Shown here piece by piece: positions 1-7,867 of a stretch of DNA of 64,000 nt. Position numbers and translations under genes: made by a program. Below the pieces are notes generated by a model. It was not told the origin of the DNA. It did not search any database and saw nothing but the letters and a program-made list of their open reading frames with translations. The DNA is from Anaerolineales bacterium. GTDB lineage: Bacteria; Chloroflexota; Anaerolineae; Anaerolineales; Villigracilaceae. The stretch lies in contig JABWAU010000003.1 of the NCBI GenBank assembly GCA_013360875.1, forward strand, positions 33,656-97,655. The letters run 5' to 3'. Numbering within the stretch: position 1 is the stretch's first letter; every line of letters starts with the position of its first letter.

Positions 1-1
1 C

Positions 2-490
2 CTGTGGCTGATCCTGTATATCGTGACGCCGTTCCTCGTCCCTGCGCTGTGGAATCACAACCGCAAAACGGACTCAGGCGAGCCCGAGCCGAACGACATC
101 CTGATTTCCCCAACCGTTTCATGGATTCTCAAACTGATCGCCCTCGGCTCTTTGATTTACGCCTTGGCTGGCTTCTTCAGCCCAAACCTTGTCATCAACA
201 CCTGGGTTTGGACTCTGACTCCGCTCACTGCCCGCGTCCTATGCGGATGGATCGCACTGCTCGGCGTGGGCGCGTACACCATGTCCAACGAGAAACGCTG
301 GAGCGGGTGGAAGGTTCCGCTCGAAAGCATCGCCATCTGGCACATACTGGTCTTCGTCGCCGCGATCATGAATCCATCAGACTTCAAAACGGGTGTGGTC
401 AATTGGTATACGATTGCCATCGGTGTGATGGTGGTCGGGATATTTGTTTTTTACCCGATGATGGAAATGAAAAGACGAGTGATGAAATAA
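2..490 (+). CDS. Partial hypothetical membrane protein (5' end outside window)
   Basis: The frame is open from base 2 and ends with TAA at 488-490; the true start lies before the window. The visible 162 residues contain about four hydrophobic segments: one at the very N-terminus (LWLILYIV...), then around residues 42-62, 75-95 and 107-122, with a final helix near 130-150. The chain ends in a basic tail (MEMKRRVMK), as expected for a cytoplasmic C-terminus. I do not recognise a family and see no catalytic motif. An overlapping open frame (4-513) is Arg/Pro/His-rich and looks like a shadow. A dispersed repeat follows immediately, so no operon partner is visible on the right. Confidence 0.6.
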   Translation: MWLILYIVTPFLVPALWNHNRKTDSGEPEPNDILISPTVSWILKLIALGSLIYALAGFFSPNLVINTWVWTLTPLTARVLCGWIALLGVGAYTMSNEKRWSGWKVPLESIAIWHILVFVAAIMNPSDFKTGVVNWYTIAIGVMVVGIFVFYPMMEMKRRVMK

Positions 491-504
491 ATCCGCTCAT
501 TATG

Positions 505-622
505 TCATGCTGAGCGGAGCATCTTATCTCCCGTTTGAAGCCTTACCTGACAAGGTAGAGATTCTTCGCCGCTCCGCGGCTCACACCGTCCCGAAGCGGT
601 GTCCCTTCGGGAGAATGACATC
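505..622. repeat. Dispersed palindromic repeat (GTCATGCTGAGCGG... type)
   Basis: The spacer starts GTCATGCTGAGCGGAGC and ends GGGAGAATGACATC, so its ends form a loose inverted repeat. Internal segments (AAGGTAGAGATTCTTCGCCGC, CCGAAGCGGTGTCCCTTCGG) pair locally. It belongs to the same general type as the GTCATTTCGACGAGC repeats at 50.1 and 52.1 kb. No gene is visible in it. Confidence 0.6.
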
Positions 623-1319
623 AAAAAAGAGATAACACCCACACGATCAACGGCGCAACCAGAAGCCCCGGCAGCATATTCCCCACCCTGATTTTCTTGA
701 TTTCAAGCAGACTGCTGATTGCCAGCCCGATCAATATCACGCCGCCCGTGGCGGTCAATTCGTTCATCATGGAGGGGGTGACGATCGCGTTCAGTTGCGC
801 GGCAAGCAGGCTGATCCCGCCCTGATACGCCAAAATCACGATCGTCGAGAACATGACCCCCACTCCCAGCGTGGACGCGAACGCCAGCGAGGCGAACCCA
901 TCCAACACGGATTTGACTGCCAGCAATTCGTAATTGCCGGTCAAGCCGTCTTGAATTGAACCTAATATTGTCATTGGTCCCACACAGAACAACAGCGAGG
1001 CGGTCAGGAAGCCGCGCACGAATTTGTTCGAGCCGTCGTCGCTTTCTTTCGAGAATCTCCGTTCGAGAACTTTCCCCAGGTTTTGCAAACCGTCCTCGAT
1101 CCGCCACCACTCACCGAGTAAGGTCCCGATCAACAATGAACCCAGCACGATCAACGGATTCTCCGTGTTAAGGAACATCTGTATCCCCATCGCGGCGGTG
1201 AAGAGACCCATCCCTGCGATGACGGTGGCTTTCAACCTGTCGGGGATGCGCGCGCCGAAGAGCAAACCGATAAAACCGCCGATGAGGACGGTCGCGATGT
1301 TGAGGATTGTACCGGTCAT
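621..1319 (-). CDS. DUF554 family membrane protein
   Basis: This 232-residue protein is almost entirely hydrophobic and matches the DUF554 (YqgA/YdfK-type) family. It begins with a short N-terminal GTILN segment and has repeated glycine-rich membrane helices (IGGFIGLLFGARIPDRL, GMGLFTAAMGIQMFL, GSLLIGTLLGEWWRIE), a cytoplasmic charged stretch around residues 75-95, then further helices. Length is typical of the family. The function is unestablished; a transporter role is sometimes suggested, but nothing in the sequence proves it. It lies on the same strand as the adenosyltransferase gene to its right, with about 130 bp of repeat-like spacer between, so co-transcription is possible but not evident. 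The start ATG at 1319 has no clear ribosome-binding site. Confidence 0.85.
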   Translation of the reverse strand: MTGTILNIATVLIGGFIGLLFGARIPDRLKATVIAGMGLFTAAMGIQMFLNTENPLIVLGSLLIGTLLGEWWRIEDGLQNLGKVLERRFSKESDDGSNKFVRGFLTASLLFCVGPMTILGSIQDGLTGNYELLAVKSVLDGFASLAFASTLGVGVMFSTIVILAYQGGISLLAAQLNAIVTPSMMNELTATGGVILIGLAISSLLEIKKIRVGNMLPGLLVAPLIVWVLSLF

Positions 1320-1339
1320 AAAATTGCCTCTCGCGCTGG

Positions 1340-1395
1340 GCGGAACGAGCGCTGGTTGAATAGCCCGTGCTTTTCGGGCATATCGAAATCAGGCG
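1340..1395. repeat. Short dispersed repeat (GGTTGAAT...ATATCGAAATC)
   Basis: This spacer contains GCTGGTTGAATAGCCCG and CATATCGAAATCAGGCGAG, a degenerate member of the GGTTGAG...GTATCGAAACC repeat seen at 10.4, 16.9 and 20.2 kb. A small hairpin (GCCCGTGCTTTTCGGGC) lies inside and may terminate the adenosyltransferase transcript. Confidence 0.45.
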
Positions 1396-1453
1396 AGTGC
1401 AGTCGAAGCGCTATTGGATGTAAATCTGTAATTCCTGCAGACTCGCCCTACGC

Positions 1454-2008
1454 TCAAGGCGAGGGTTGCTCCTTTGCCAATGTCGTCTTATGCCCCGCCG
1501 CCTGGTTCTCCAGCAACTCCAGCACGAAACACAACGACGACAGGCGGTTCAAATATCGTTGCAGATCGGGGTTCGAGAGGCCGTCCGAGTCGAACATTTC
1601 CACCACGCGGCGTTCCGCCCGGCGGACGATGGCGCGTGCCAGCGATAACGCCGCGCCCGCCAGCGAATCGCCAGGCAAAATAAATTCCTTCGGCATCTCG
1701 ACAACCTTCGACAATTCGTCCGTTTTCTCCTCGAGCCATTTGACGCGCGAAGCGTCAATGAAGCGGAATTTTTTCGCGTTCTCCGGCGTTGCCGCCACCT
1801 CCGCCATCAATTTGTACAGGTCCCGTTGCGCCTCGATCAGGATGGGGCCCGAGCGTGGATCCAGACATTGAGCGCGCGCCAGCCCGAGGGCGGCGGTCGA
1901 TTCGTCCAATGTCCCCACGGCTTCGATGCGCGCGTCGTACTTCATCACGCGTCCCTCGCCCAGCAGGTTTGTCGTCCCGTCGTCGCCTTTTGCAGTATAG
2001 AAAGTCAT
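1454..2008 (-). CDS. Cob(I)yrinic acid a,c-diamide adenosyltransferase, PduO type
   Basis: This 184-residue protein matches the PduO-type ATP:cob(I)alamin adenosyltransferase family, which makes adenosylcobalamin from ATP and Co(I) corrinoid. The N-terminal ATP-binding signature is visible (residues 1-16: MTFYTAKGDDGTTNLL), followed by a Glu in VGTLDESTAALGLARA, and near residue 130 the family helix ALSLARAIVRRAERRVV containing the conserved RxxxRRAER pattern. Length is normal. On the minus strand the ATG at 2008 follows a TATAAT-like sequence closely, so the mRNA may be leaderless. The extreme C-terminus (KEQPSP) is encoded inside repeat-like DNA. No cobalamin riboswitch was seen upstream, and the divergent gene at 2058 is unrelated. 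Confidence 0.9.
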   Translation of the reverse strand: MTFYTAKGDDGTTNLLGEGRVMKYDARIEAVGTLDESTAALGLARAQCLDPRSGPILIEAQRDLYKLMAEVAATPENAKKFRFIDASRVKWLEEKTDELSKVVEMPKEFILPGDSLAGAALSLARAIVRRAERRVVEMFDSDGLSNPDLQRYLNRLSSLCFVLELLENQAAGHKTTLAKEQPSP

Positions 2009-2045
2009 ACGGGCATTATAACGCTTGCAGCGTATGCCCGAAGGG

Positions 2046-2051
2046 TATAAT
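2046..2051 (+). promoter_or_regulatory. -10 box (TATAAT) of a leaderless transcript
   Basis: TATAAT at 2046-2051 is followed by exactly 6 nt and then ATG at 2058. Transcription starting 7 nt after the -10 box would begin at the A of the start codon. The earlier in-frame ATG at 2025 lies upstream of this box and is therefore rejected as the start. Confidence 0.7.
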
Positions 2052-2057
2052 CGGCGA

Positions 2058-2714
2058 ATGCTCAGCCAGTATCACATCGAGATCATGCTCGCTTCGCTCG
2101 GCGGTCGTTTCAGCCCGCGCGCCATGTCCGTCATCACGCACGCCAACATCAATCAGGATCGCATCGCTGGGCAGTTCGGTCACGACGAATATCACTTCGA
2201 CAACAACGCCTTCGACAAATCATACGCTTACATCGAAGAGCAACGCGCCTTTGCGATTTCGTCCCTGCGATCGGGCAACGCGGACGCGGCATGGCAAGCC
2301 TTTGGGAGACTTCTCCACACCGCGCAGGATTTCTACGCCCACAGCAATTACATCACCCTGTGGCTTTCCCGCTTCGATCCTTCGACAGGCTTAGGACATG
2401 CTGCGCCTCCGCCCCCGCCCGAAGTTGACCCAATGGACCCCAGCCTGATCCACAGCCCGGACCTGCGCTCCGGCAAAGTGTATTACCCCTTCGAGTTGTT
2501 GTATTTCGTCAGGCAACTCCGCCCGCTTGCCCTGCGGATCCTGCCGCGCGATTCGCACGCATGGATGAACCTCGACTCTCCCGCCCAGGGCTTCAAATTC
2601 GATTACGCAATCCAAGCCGCCGTCAAACGGACGGTCATAGAATTCGAGATAACGACCCAGGGATTTTCCGAGGAGATGCGCCGGTTGTTCTTGGACGGAC
2701 AGGCAGGTGGATAG
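2058..2714 (+). CDS. Zinc-dependent phospholipase C / Het-C-like protein
   Basis: The 218-residue protein starting MLSQYHIEIMLASLGG resembles the S1-P1/zinc-dependent phospholipase C and Het-C-like fold. It is rich in spaced His/Asp residues: ITHANINQD, FGHDEYHFDN, then LLHTAQDFYAHSNY (about residues 85-100). The HTxQDFYAHSN pattern is the best diagnostic, because it supplies metal ligands in this superfamily. No signal peptide is visible, so a cytoplasmic location is likely. The substrate cannot be inferred. The start at 2058 is chosen from the TATAAT six bases upstream. The right-hand end has a roughly 210-bp spacer before the HtrA gene, so it is probably monocistronic. Confidence 0.7.
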   Translation: MLSQYHIEIMLASLGGRFSPRAMSVITHANINQDRIAGQFGHDEYHFDNNAFDKSYAYIEEQRAFAISSLRSGNADAAWQAFGRLLHTAQDFYAHSNYITLWLSRFDPSTGLGHAAPPPPPEVDPMDPSLIHSPDLRSGKVYYPFELLYFVRQLRPLALRILPRDSHAWMNLDSPAQGFKFDYAIQAAVKRTVIEFEITTQGFSEEMRRLFLDGQAGG

Positions 2715-2927
2715 TCGTTGCGATTCTCCGCGCGCCCGTCTCTCTGATTGCCTGCTGAAATTTCTTCATTTCATCATTCATCACCTGATCCGCTCCGCAA
2801 AATTTTGCAGGGCGGACATTTTTTTACTCGCTTCGACCTTTTTCTTACGCATCGTAAATAATCTCTTAATTCTCCTGTCATAATCCGGTACTAGAATTTT
2901 TGGCGGAAAAACGGCAAGGAGGTACGA

Positions 2928-4076
2928 ATGTACTTGAAAAAAATCCTGTATGCGTTATTTGTCGCGTTCGTCGCCGGGGCGTCCGCGTTGACCGGGGCTG
3001 CGGCAGGCGGCGCAGTGGTATATCGCGCGATCCAACAGAGGGCAGACCTGCCCGCGCCCGTTCAGGAAATTCTTCCGGCGCAGGACACTAATCCTAGCCA
3101 GACGTTTGTGCTGGACACGACGAACATAGAAACCGCGATCACGCAATCCGTACAGAAAGTCAGCCCGGCGGTTGTGACCGTGGTCGGGGTCATTCCCGGT
3201 CAGATGACGTTCTTTGGTCCCACCGGCGATCAGACCGTGAGCGGAAGCGGATTTTTCATCACCGGGCAGGGTCACATCCTGACCAATAACCACGTGGTCG
3301 AAGGCACGAAGGATGTGAAGGTCATCCTGTCCGATGGAACCGAACAAAAGGCGGTCGTGGTTGGAAGCGATATATATTCCGATATCGCGGTCTTGAAAAC
3401 GGAGGGGACTGTGCCGGCGGTCGCCACGCTGGGGAACTCGGACGCGCTCGATCCCGGTGAGACTGTGATCGCCATCGGCTCACCGCTTGGCAACTTCAAG
3501 AATACCGTGACCGTGGGCGTGATCAGCGCGACGGGACGCTCGATAGATACCGGTAACGGGTACCAGATCGAAGACCTGATCCAAACCGACGCGGCGATCA
3601 ACCACGGCAACTCCGGCGGCCCGTTGGTCAACCTCGCGGGCGAGGTGATCGGTATCAACACCCTGATCGTCCGCAACACGGCAAGCGGCGACGTGGCGGA
3701 GGGACTCGGCTTCGCCATCCCTGTGAACACCGCGCAGGCGGTGGCGGGACAGATCGTTCAGAAGGGATACTTTGCGCGCCCATACATGGGAATCAATTAT
3801 CAGCCGATCAACCCCGACATCGCGGCTCGATACAACCTCCCCGCCCAATGGGGCGTTTATGTAATGAAAGTTGCGGATGGCAGCCCGGCGAGCAAGGCAG
3901 GATTAAAGCAGGGCGACATTATCACGAAGATCGGCGATGTCGCGCTCGATGAAACCCATCCCTACGTGAACACGCTTTTCACCTTCAAGCCCGGCGACCA
4001 GATCACATTGGAGATCATGCGGGATGGAAAAGAAATGCAGGTACAGATCACGTTGGGTGAGGCGAAGCATACGTGA
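2928..4076 (+). CDS. HtrA/DegP-like serine protease with one PDZ domain
   Basis: This 382-residue protein is an envelope-anchored S1C protease for quality control of misfolded extracytoplasmic proteins. One transmembrane anchor spans residues 6-32 with an AGASALTGAAAGG-rich core. The trypsin-like domain (about 65-265) shows the complete catalytic triad: His122 in LTNNHVV, Asp152 in YSDIAVL and Ser229 in GNSGGPL. A single PDZ domain covers about 275-375 (GVYVMKVADGSPASKAGL). Length is usual for single-PDZ HtrA. The start is set by a strong ribosome-binding site, AAGGAGGT, 6 nt before ATG. A perfect hairpin terminator follows at 4097-4131, so the gene is monocistronic. The exact paralogue (degP, degQ or degS) cannot be assigned. 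Confidence 0.95.
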   Translation: MYLKKILYALFVAFVAGASALTGAAAGGAVVYRAIQQRADLPAPVQEILPAQDTNPSQTFVLDTTNIETAITQSVQKVSPAVVTVVGVIPGQMTFFGPTGDQTVSGSGFFITGQGHILTNNHVVEGTKDVKVILSDGTEQKAVVVGSDIYSDIAVLKTEGTVPAVATLGNSDALDPGETVIAIGSPLGNFKNTVTVGVISATGRSIDTGNGYQIEDLIQTDAAINHGNSGGPLVNLAGEVIGINTLIVRNTASGDVAEGLGFAIPVNTAQAVAGQIVQKGYFARPYMGINYQPINPDIAARYNLPAQWGVYVMKVADGSPASKAGLKQGDIITKIGDVALDETHPYVNTLFTFKPGDQITLEIMRDGKEMQVQITLGEAKHT

Positions 4077-4096
4077 TGTATACAGATAAACAAGGA

Positions 4097-4131
4097 AAAA
4101 GTGCAGATGTCGTTATAGCATCTGCACTTTT
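4097..4131 (+). terminator. Rho-independent terminator after htrA
   Basis: Perfect 13-bp arms AAAAGTGCAGATG (4097-4109) and CATCTGCACTTTT (4119-4131) enclose a 9-nt loop and end in a T-run. It lies 20 bp after the htrA stop. Confidence 0.85.
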
Positions 4132-4174
4132 GATTCAGGGGCGCTTGAGTGTTCGAGAGTAGAAACTGCCTAAC

Positions 4175-4265
4175 ATTACAGCGCAAGGTTGAGCAGACGT
4201 AAGGGAACCTCTGCTTACGCGGAAGCGTGACAGACGCTCTCTAGCGTCGGACTTTGCGCTGTAAT
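4175..4265. repeat. 91-bp palindromic element with 12-bp terminal inverted repeats
   Basis: ATTACAGCGCAA at 4175-4186 is the exact reverse complement of TTGCGCTGTAAT at 4254-4265. Between them are smaller hairpins: GACGCT-CTCT-AGCGTC around 4232-4247, and CGTAAG...CTTACG near 4198-4218. A third copy of the core (GCGCTGTAAT) lies at 4407-4416, beyond the short ORF at 4267-4389. It could be a non-autonomous mobile element or a structured RNA. Confidence 0.55.
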
Positions 4266-4266
4266 A

Positions 4267-4389
4267 CTAATCCAGACCAAGTAAATCCCAAGTCAATGAA
4301 GGGACATAGCCTTTCAAGCACAGGTCACCAGCAACCAGGAACTCACCTGCAAGCGCAGTCAATGTTTCATCAAGATGAGACTTTGCCAT
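4267..4389 (-). pseudogene. Truncated ORF resembling the N-terminus of a nuclease-like family
   Basis: On the minus strand an ATG at 4389, preceded by AGAGG, opens a 40-codon frame: MAKSHLDETLTALAGEF, then LVAGDLCLKGYVPSLTWDLL and a TAG stop. The pattern LxALAGEFxVAxxLxxxGYxxSLT is what I recall from the first 30 residues of small predicted endonucleases and related hypothetical proteins; their catalytic residues come later and are absent here. The frame stops 1 bp from the 91-bp palindromic element, suggesting that insertion or deletion removed the rest. It could also be a genuine short peptide. The family assignment is by memory only. Confidence 0.4.
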
Positions 4390-4493
4390 ACATCCTCTGA
4401 ATCTACGCGCTGTAATCACCGATCACCAATTACCCAACCATCCAACTTCGCGCAGGGCAATTCTCTAATTCTTCAATCACTAATCTCCGGCCT

Positions 4494-6134
4494 CTACTCC
4501 CTAAATATCCTCACATGTCTGCGCGGCTCCTTCCCGTAGGAATGTGAAACCAACTCCGCCTGGCGCGCCATTTCGTGCTGGAGTCTTCGCACAAGCGAGG
4601 GACCGGGGGGTAAATCCACCCAGCGTTCACCATTGAGGACTGCGGCAATGGCGCGTTGCGTTTCACTGCGAATATCTTCCATGTTATCACGCGGAGTTTG
4701 CGCGGCGCTCAGGTTATACAGGTCGCCGAGGAACTGCTCCACCTGCGCCACTGTATTCGCGCGCAAAACGTAAATTGGCATGCCGCGCTGTTCGGCTTCG
4801 ATCACGGTCTGCTGGCGGTTGCGGTAGTACGTCCGCAGGGTCACCAGCGCGTCGGCTTCGGACACGTCGCGCACAATGATGGCAGGCACGCCGAGTCGCT
4901 TTGCGGCTTGCTGCAATCTGTTGCGCGCCACACCGTACGGATACACGCGCACGGTCTGGAGCGCCGCGCTGACCGAAGAGGGGACCGGCTTGGAGGCAGG
5001 AATAGACTCCTCGATAGCAGAAGCAGGCTTGCCCTGAGTTTGATCGAGGGGCTGGCGTCCGCGCCGAGGCGTTTTCGTCTCCTTCGCATCCACGCGTGAC
5101 GAGGAAACTGCTTCCGCTTTCTCGATCTTGATCCTGCCCATTTCATCGCGCGTTCGAATTTCAGGCGCGAGCGGATAACCGCGCAAAAGCGCATCCACCG
5201 ACGCCATGATATCGAGATGGATCGCGAAACGGTCGCGGTTTTGGATTTCGATGAGGACGTCGAACGTGGGCGGAGCGCGTCTTTCGAGGACCGTTTTCTG
5301 GGTGCCGCGTCGACGCGCTTCCTCGTCCGACAAAGTGACCGCTTCGATGCCGCCGACGAGGTCGCTGAGTGTCGGGTTGAGAAGCAGGTTATCGAGCGTC
5401 TGACCGTGCGCTGTGCCGATGAGTTGGACGCCGCGCTCGGCGATGGTTCGAGCGGCGAGGGTTTCGAGTTCGCGCCCGATCTCGTCAATGACGATGACTT
5501 CGGGATTGTGATTCTCGACCGCTTCGATCATCACTTCGTGCTGGAGCATCGGTTCGCGCACCTGCATTCTGCGCGCCTTGCCCACCGCGGGATGCGGCAC
5601 GTCGCCGTCGCCGCCGATCTCGTTGGAGGTATCCACGATGACGACGCGTTTGTTTTCCGCGAGGATGCGCGCGGCTTCACGCAGGAGGGTTGTCTTGCCC
5701 ACGCCCGGACGACCGAGGATCAGCACGGACTTGCCTGACTCGATCATGTCCTGGATGATGTCCACCGTGCCGTAGACCGCGCGCCCGACGCGCAAGGTCA
5801 AGCCGACGATATGCCCGCGCCGGTTGCGAATGGCGGAGATGCGATGAAGTGTTCGCTCGATGCCGGCGCGGTTATCGGCGTCGAATTCGCCCGTGCGTTC
5901 GTCCACGTAATCAATCTCGGCGCGCGTGACTTCGGTCTCGCGCAAGTTGATTTCGCGATCCACAAAACGGACGGTGGGGATGCGTCCCAAGTCCAATATG
6001 ATCTCGAGCAGGTTCTCGGTATCGTCCGCTTTTTCCACCGCGTGGCGGATGTCGAGCGGGAGGACGTCGAGGAGGGCGTCGAGGTCGTCTGTGATTTTGA
6101 GTTGTTGGGTCATAAGTTGAGTTTCAGGTTCCAA
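4494..6134 (-). CDS. SpoIIIAA-like AAA ATPase with C-terminal R3H domain
   Basis: This 546-residue protein is a conserved R3H/stage-III-sporulation-AA-like ATPase found widely in Chloroflexota, Cyanobacteria and plants. A Walker A motif (GRPGVGKTT, residues 141-149) and Walker B/Asp box (EVIVIDEIGRELE, about 213-225) are clear, with a sensor-like GTAHGQTLDNLL at about 240. A low-complexity charged linker (about 335-385) precedes a second region. The C-terminus (about 480-546) has the R3H-type pattern (ALNGERWVDLPPGPSLVRR... then EPRRHVRIF) that binds single-stranded nucleic acid. The cellular role is unproven. ATG at 6134 or 6113 is possible; TATAAT at about 6149-6154 lies just upstream on this strand. 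It is monocistronic by spacing. Confidence 0.88.
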   Translation of the reverse strand: MEPETQLMTQQLKITDDLDALLDVLPLDIRHAVEKADDTENLLEIILDLGRIPTVRFVDREINLRETEVTRAEIDYVDERTGEFDADNRAGIERTLHRISAIRNRRGHIVGLTLRVGRAVYGTVDIIQDMIESGKSVLILGRPGVGKTTLLREAARILAENKRVVIVDTSNEIGGDGDVPHPAVGKARRMQVREPMLQHEVMIEAVENHNPEVIVIDEIGRELETLAARTIAERGVQLIGTAHGQTLDNLLLNPTLSDLVGGIEAVTLSDEEARRRGTQKTVLERRAPPTFDVLIEIQNRDRFAIHLDIMASVDALLRGYPLAPEIRTRDEMGRIKIEKAEAVSSSRVDAKETKTPRRGRQPLDQTQGKPASAIEESIPASKPVPSSVSAALQTVRVYPYGVARNRLQQAAKRLGVPAIIVRDVSEADALVTLRTYYRNRQQTVIEAEQRGMPIYVLRANTVAQVEQFLGDLYNLSAAQTPRDNMEDIRSETQRAIAAVLNGERWVDLPPGPSLVRRLQHEMARQAELVSHSYGKEPRRHVRIFRE

Positions 6135-6199
6135 GTTTCAAGTCCATTATACGGGAAACGGGTTATCCCCGCATTGGAATGTGATGGTAGAAATGGTTC

Positions 6200-7117
6200 T
6201 TACTTCTTTCCCACAACCTTGCTCACCCTGCTCGGCTGAACGCTCACCCCCGCTGGTTGCGTGGCGCGTGCCAGGGCCGCGTCCTTCACCATATGGACCA
6301 GATGTTTGACCATCACTGCCTGGCGCTGCCCCGGCTTCGCGCCCAGGTCCGCAAGGACGGGTTCAATCCAGGCTTGATACGAACGCACACAAATATATAC
6401 GGGGCGGTTGCGGCGGTCCGGCAGGTTGCCGATCAGCGAGGCGAGTTTTACGCTCACCTCCGTCGCTTCGGGATGAATGAGCGGAGCCAGCACGATCCCG
6501 TACACACCGTGCGTCACGCTCACGTAACACTTCACGCCTTCGTTGCACATCCAGCCCAGGGGTTTCTTCGGCTGTGGTTCGATAGGATGCAAGAGAGGCG
6601 GCACGATCTGATGATAGAGACTCTGCGCGGAAGGCAAATGAATGGATTTCACCCGCTTCCAATTGGGATCCGAATCTGATTCCGCAATCTCAGAAACGTC
6701 CCACATCCTCTGCCACGCGTAGACCGAAAACCCCGACTTGCGCAGCGAAACAAAAGCATTGCTCGTTTCGTCCACTTCCGCCAGCACGTGGAACGCGCCC
6801 CACGTCCCTGCCTGCGCGGAGAGATTCTCGATCAGGTCCGGGATGCGGGGATGATCAAGTTGCGACGCCGGGGCAAGATAATACAATTTTGCGAACGTCT
6901 CATCGGGAGTGTGGGTGATGCCTCCAAGCACCGGATACTCCTCCCCGTTTGCTATGGCTGAATAGATGTGCCGCGACGGATTCACATAAGACAGCAACCC
7001 CACCGCCCCCAACGGATTGCCGCGCGTCAACGTGCGCGTGGCATCCAACCCCACTGCGGCGTCGCGGAAACTGTAGATATAAGGCAGGTCCAAAAGCGCC
7101 AGCGAGCGAATGGTCAT
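6200..7117 (-). CDS. Conserved protein of unknown function (possible GNAT-like)
   Basis: I do not firmly recognise this 305-residue protein. It begins MTIRSLALLDLPYIYSFRD. The middle (about residues 60-130) alternates strands and helices, with a WGAFHVLAEVDETSNAFVSLRKSGFSVYAWQRMW stretch resembling the second half of an acetyltransferase fold (helix followed by KSGF and aromatic residues). A second similar half may follow (VSVTHGVYGIVLAPLIHPEA). It has no signal peptide or membrane helix, and the C-terminal 30 residues are basic and disordered. The start is fixed by TATAAT at 7124-7129, six bases before ATG 7117; the upstream in-frame ATGs at 7147 and 7135 lie before or inside the promoter. 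Confidence 0.6.
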   Translation of the reverse strand: MTIRSLALLDLPYIYSFRDAAVGLDATRTLTRGNPLGAVGLLSYVNPSRHIYSAIANGEEYPVLGGITHTPDETFAKLYYLAPASQLDHPRIPDLIENLSAQAGTWGAFHVLAEVDETSNAFVSLRKSGFSVYAWQRMWDVSEIAESDSDPNWKRVKSIHLPSAQSLYHQIVPPLLHPIEPQPKKPLGWMCNEGVKCYVSVTHGVYGIVLAPLIHPEATEVSVKLASLIGNLPDRRNRPVYICVRSYQAWIEPVLADLGAKPGQRQAVMVKHLVHMVKDAALARATQPAGVSVQPSRVSKVVGKK

Positions 7118-7123
7118 GTTTAA

Positions 7124-7129
7124 ATTATA
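7124..7129 (-). promoter_or_regulatory. -10 box (TATAAT) of a leaderless transcript
   Basis: Read on the minus strand, TATAAT (7129-7124) is followed by 6 nt and ATG at 7117. It decides the start of the downstream gene. Confidence 0.7.
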
Positions 7130-7195
7130 CGTCATTGCAAGCCGCATCGCGCCGGGCGGGATCCAAAGCGCGGGTTTGCAATAAAACGAAGAAAA

Positions 7196-7774
7196 CTAAT
7201 CCGCCAATGAAAGGAAATACTCGTGGAAGCGCGTATCGTTCGTTAGTTCGGGGTGAAAAGACGTGGCGAGGAGATGGCCCTGTTGGGCGGCAACAATCCT
7301 ACCGTCGGAGATCGAAGCGAGGACCTTCGCGTCGCCGCTCACCGATTCGATGATCGGCGCGCGGATGAAAACTGCATGGTAGGGAGCGTCCGTCCCAGTG
7401 GCTTGTTTGAGTTCGGGGATGTCGAGATCTGTCTCAAACGAATCAACCTGCCGCCCGAACGCATTGCGCCGGACTTTGATGTCCATGAGACTGAGCAGAG
7501 GTTGGTCGCGCCCGACGTCCTTTGAAATAAAGATCGCACCCGCGCATGTTCCCCAGATCGCATGGCGTTGCCCGAAGAGTTTCAACGGTTCCATCAGGTT
7601 ATACGCGACCGCGAGTTTACCGATCGTGGTCGACTCGCCGCCAGGGATGATGAGACCGTCCAGCCCATCGAGATGTTCGGGCAGACGCACCTCCGCTGTT
7701 TCGACCTTCAATCGCTTGAGCATCGCGATGTGTTCGGCAAAATCGCCTTGGAGAGCAAGGACTCCTATCTTCAT
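7196..7774 (-). CDS. pdxT: Pyridoxal 5'-phosphate synthase glutaminase subunit PdxT
   Basis: PdxT hydrolyses glutamine and channels ammonia to PdxS for direct synthesis of pyridoxal phosphate. The 192-residue protein starts MKIGVLALQGDFAEH, the family's typical N-terminus. It shows the GGESTT oxyanion motif (about 45-50), the nucleophile Cys77 in WGTCAGA and the C-terminal His-Glu pair in SFHPELTND. Length is normal. The start is at 7774; the in-frame extension to 7819 is translated repeat DNA (MCTCLLVSLCTC). It lies downstream of pdxS on the same strand, separated by 93 bp of GTACACAAG-type repeat, so the two are probably one operon with a repeat inserted between them. Confidence 0.96.
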   Translation of the reverse strand: MKIGVLALQGDFAEHIAMLKRLKVETAEVRLPEHLDGLDGLIIPGGESTTIGKLAVAYNLMEPLKLFGQRHAIWGTCAGAIFISKDVGRDQPLLSLMDIKVRRNAFGRQVDSFETDLDIPELKQATGTDAPYHAVFIRAPIIESVSGDAKVLASISDGRIVAAQQGHLLATSFHPELTNDTRFHEYFLSLAD

Positions 7775-7775
7775 G

Positions 7776-7866
7776 ATACGTATACAAGTACACAAAGAAA
7801 CAAGTAGACAAGTACACAAGGCAAAACGTGTTTACCTGTGTACTTGTTTGCTTGTATATCTCCGTG
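7776..7866. repeat. Degenerate tandem repeat (GTACACAAG family) between pdxS and pdxT
   Basis: The spacer is built from variants of CAAGTACACAAGG and its complement (TACAAGTACACAAAGAAAC, AAGTAGACAAGTACACAAGG, GTTTACCTGTGTACTTGTTT), so it can also fold back on itself. The same family occurs at 24.6-24.7 kb. Confidence 0.7.
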
Positions 7867-7867
7867 T

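Noticed and set aside
1320..2057. Cobalamin riboswitch near the adenosyltransferase gene
   Set aside because: No B12-box-like sequence or long leader; the gene appears nearly leaderless.
4175..4265. tRNA gene
   Set aside because: Inverted ends resemble an acceptor stem, but there is no T-loop GTTCGANNC, anticodon arm or correct length.
7775..7866. CRISPR array
   Set aside because: The units are short, degenerate and fold-back with no constant repeat or unique spacers; none of the other tandem regions qualifies either.
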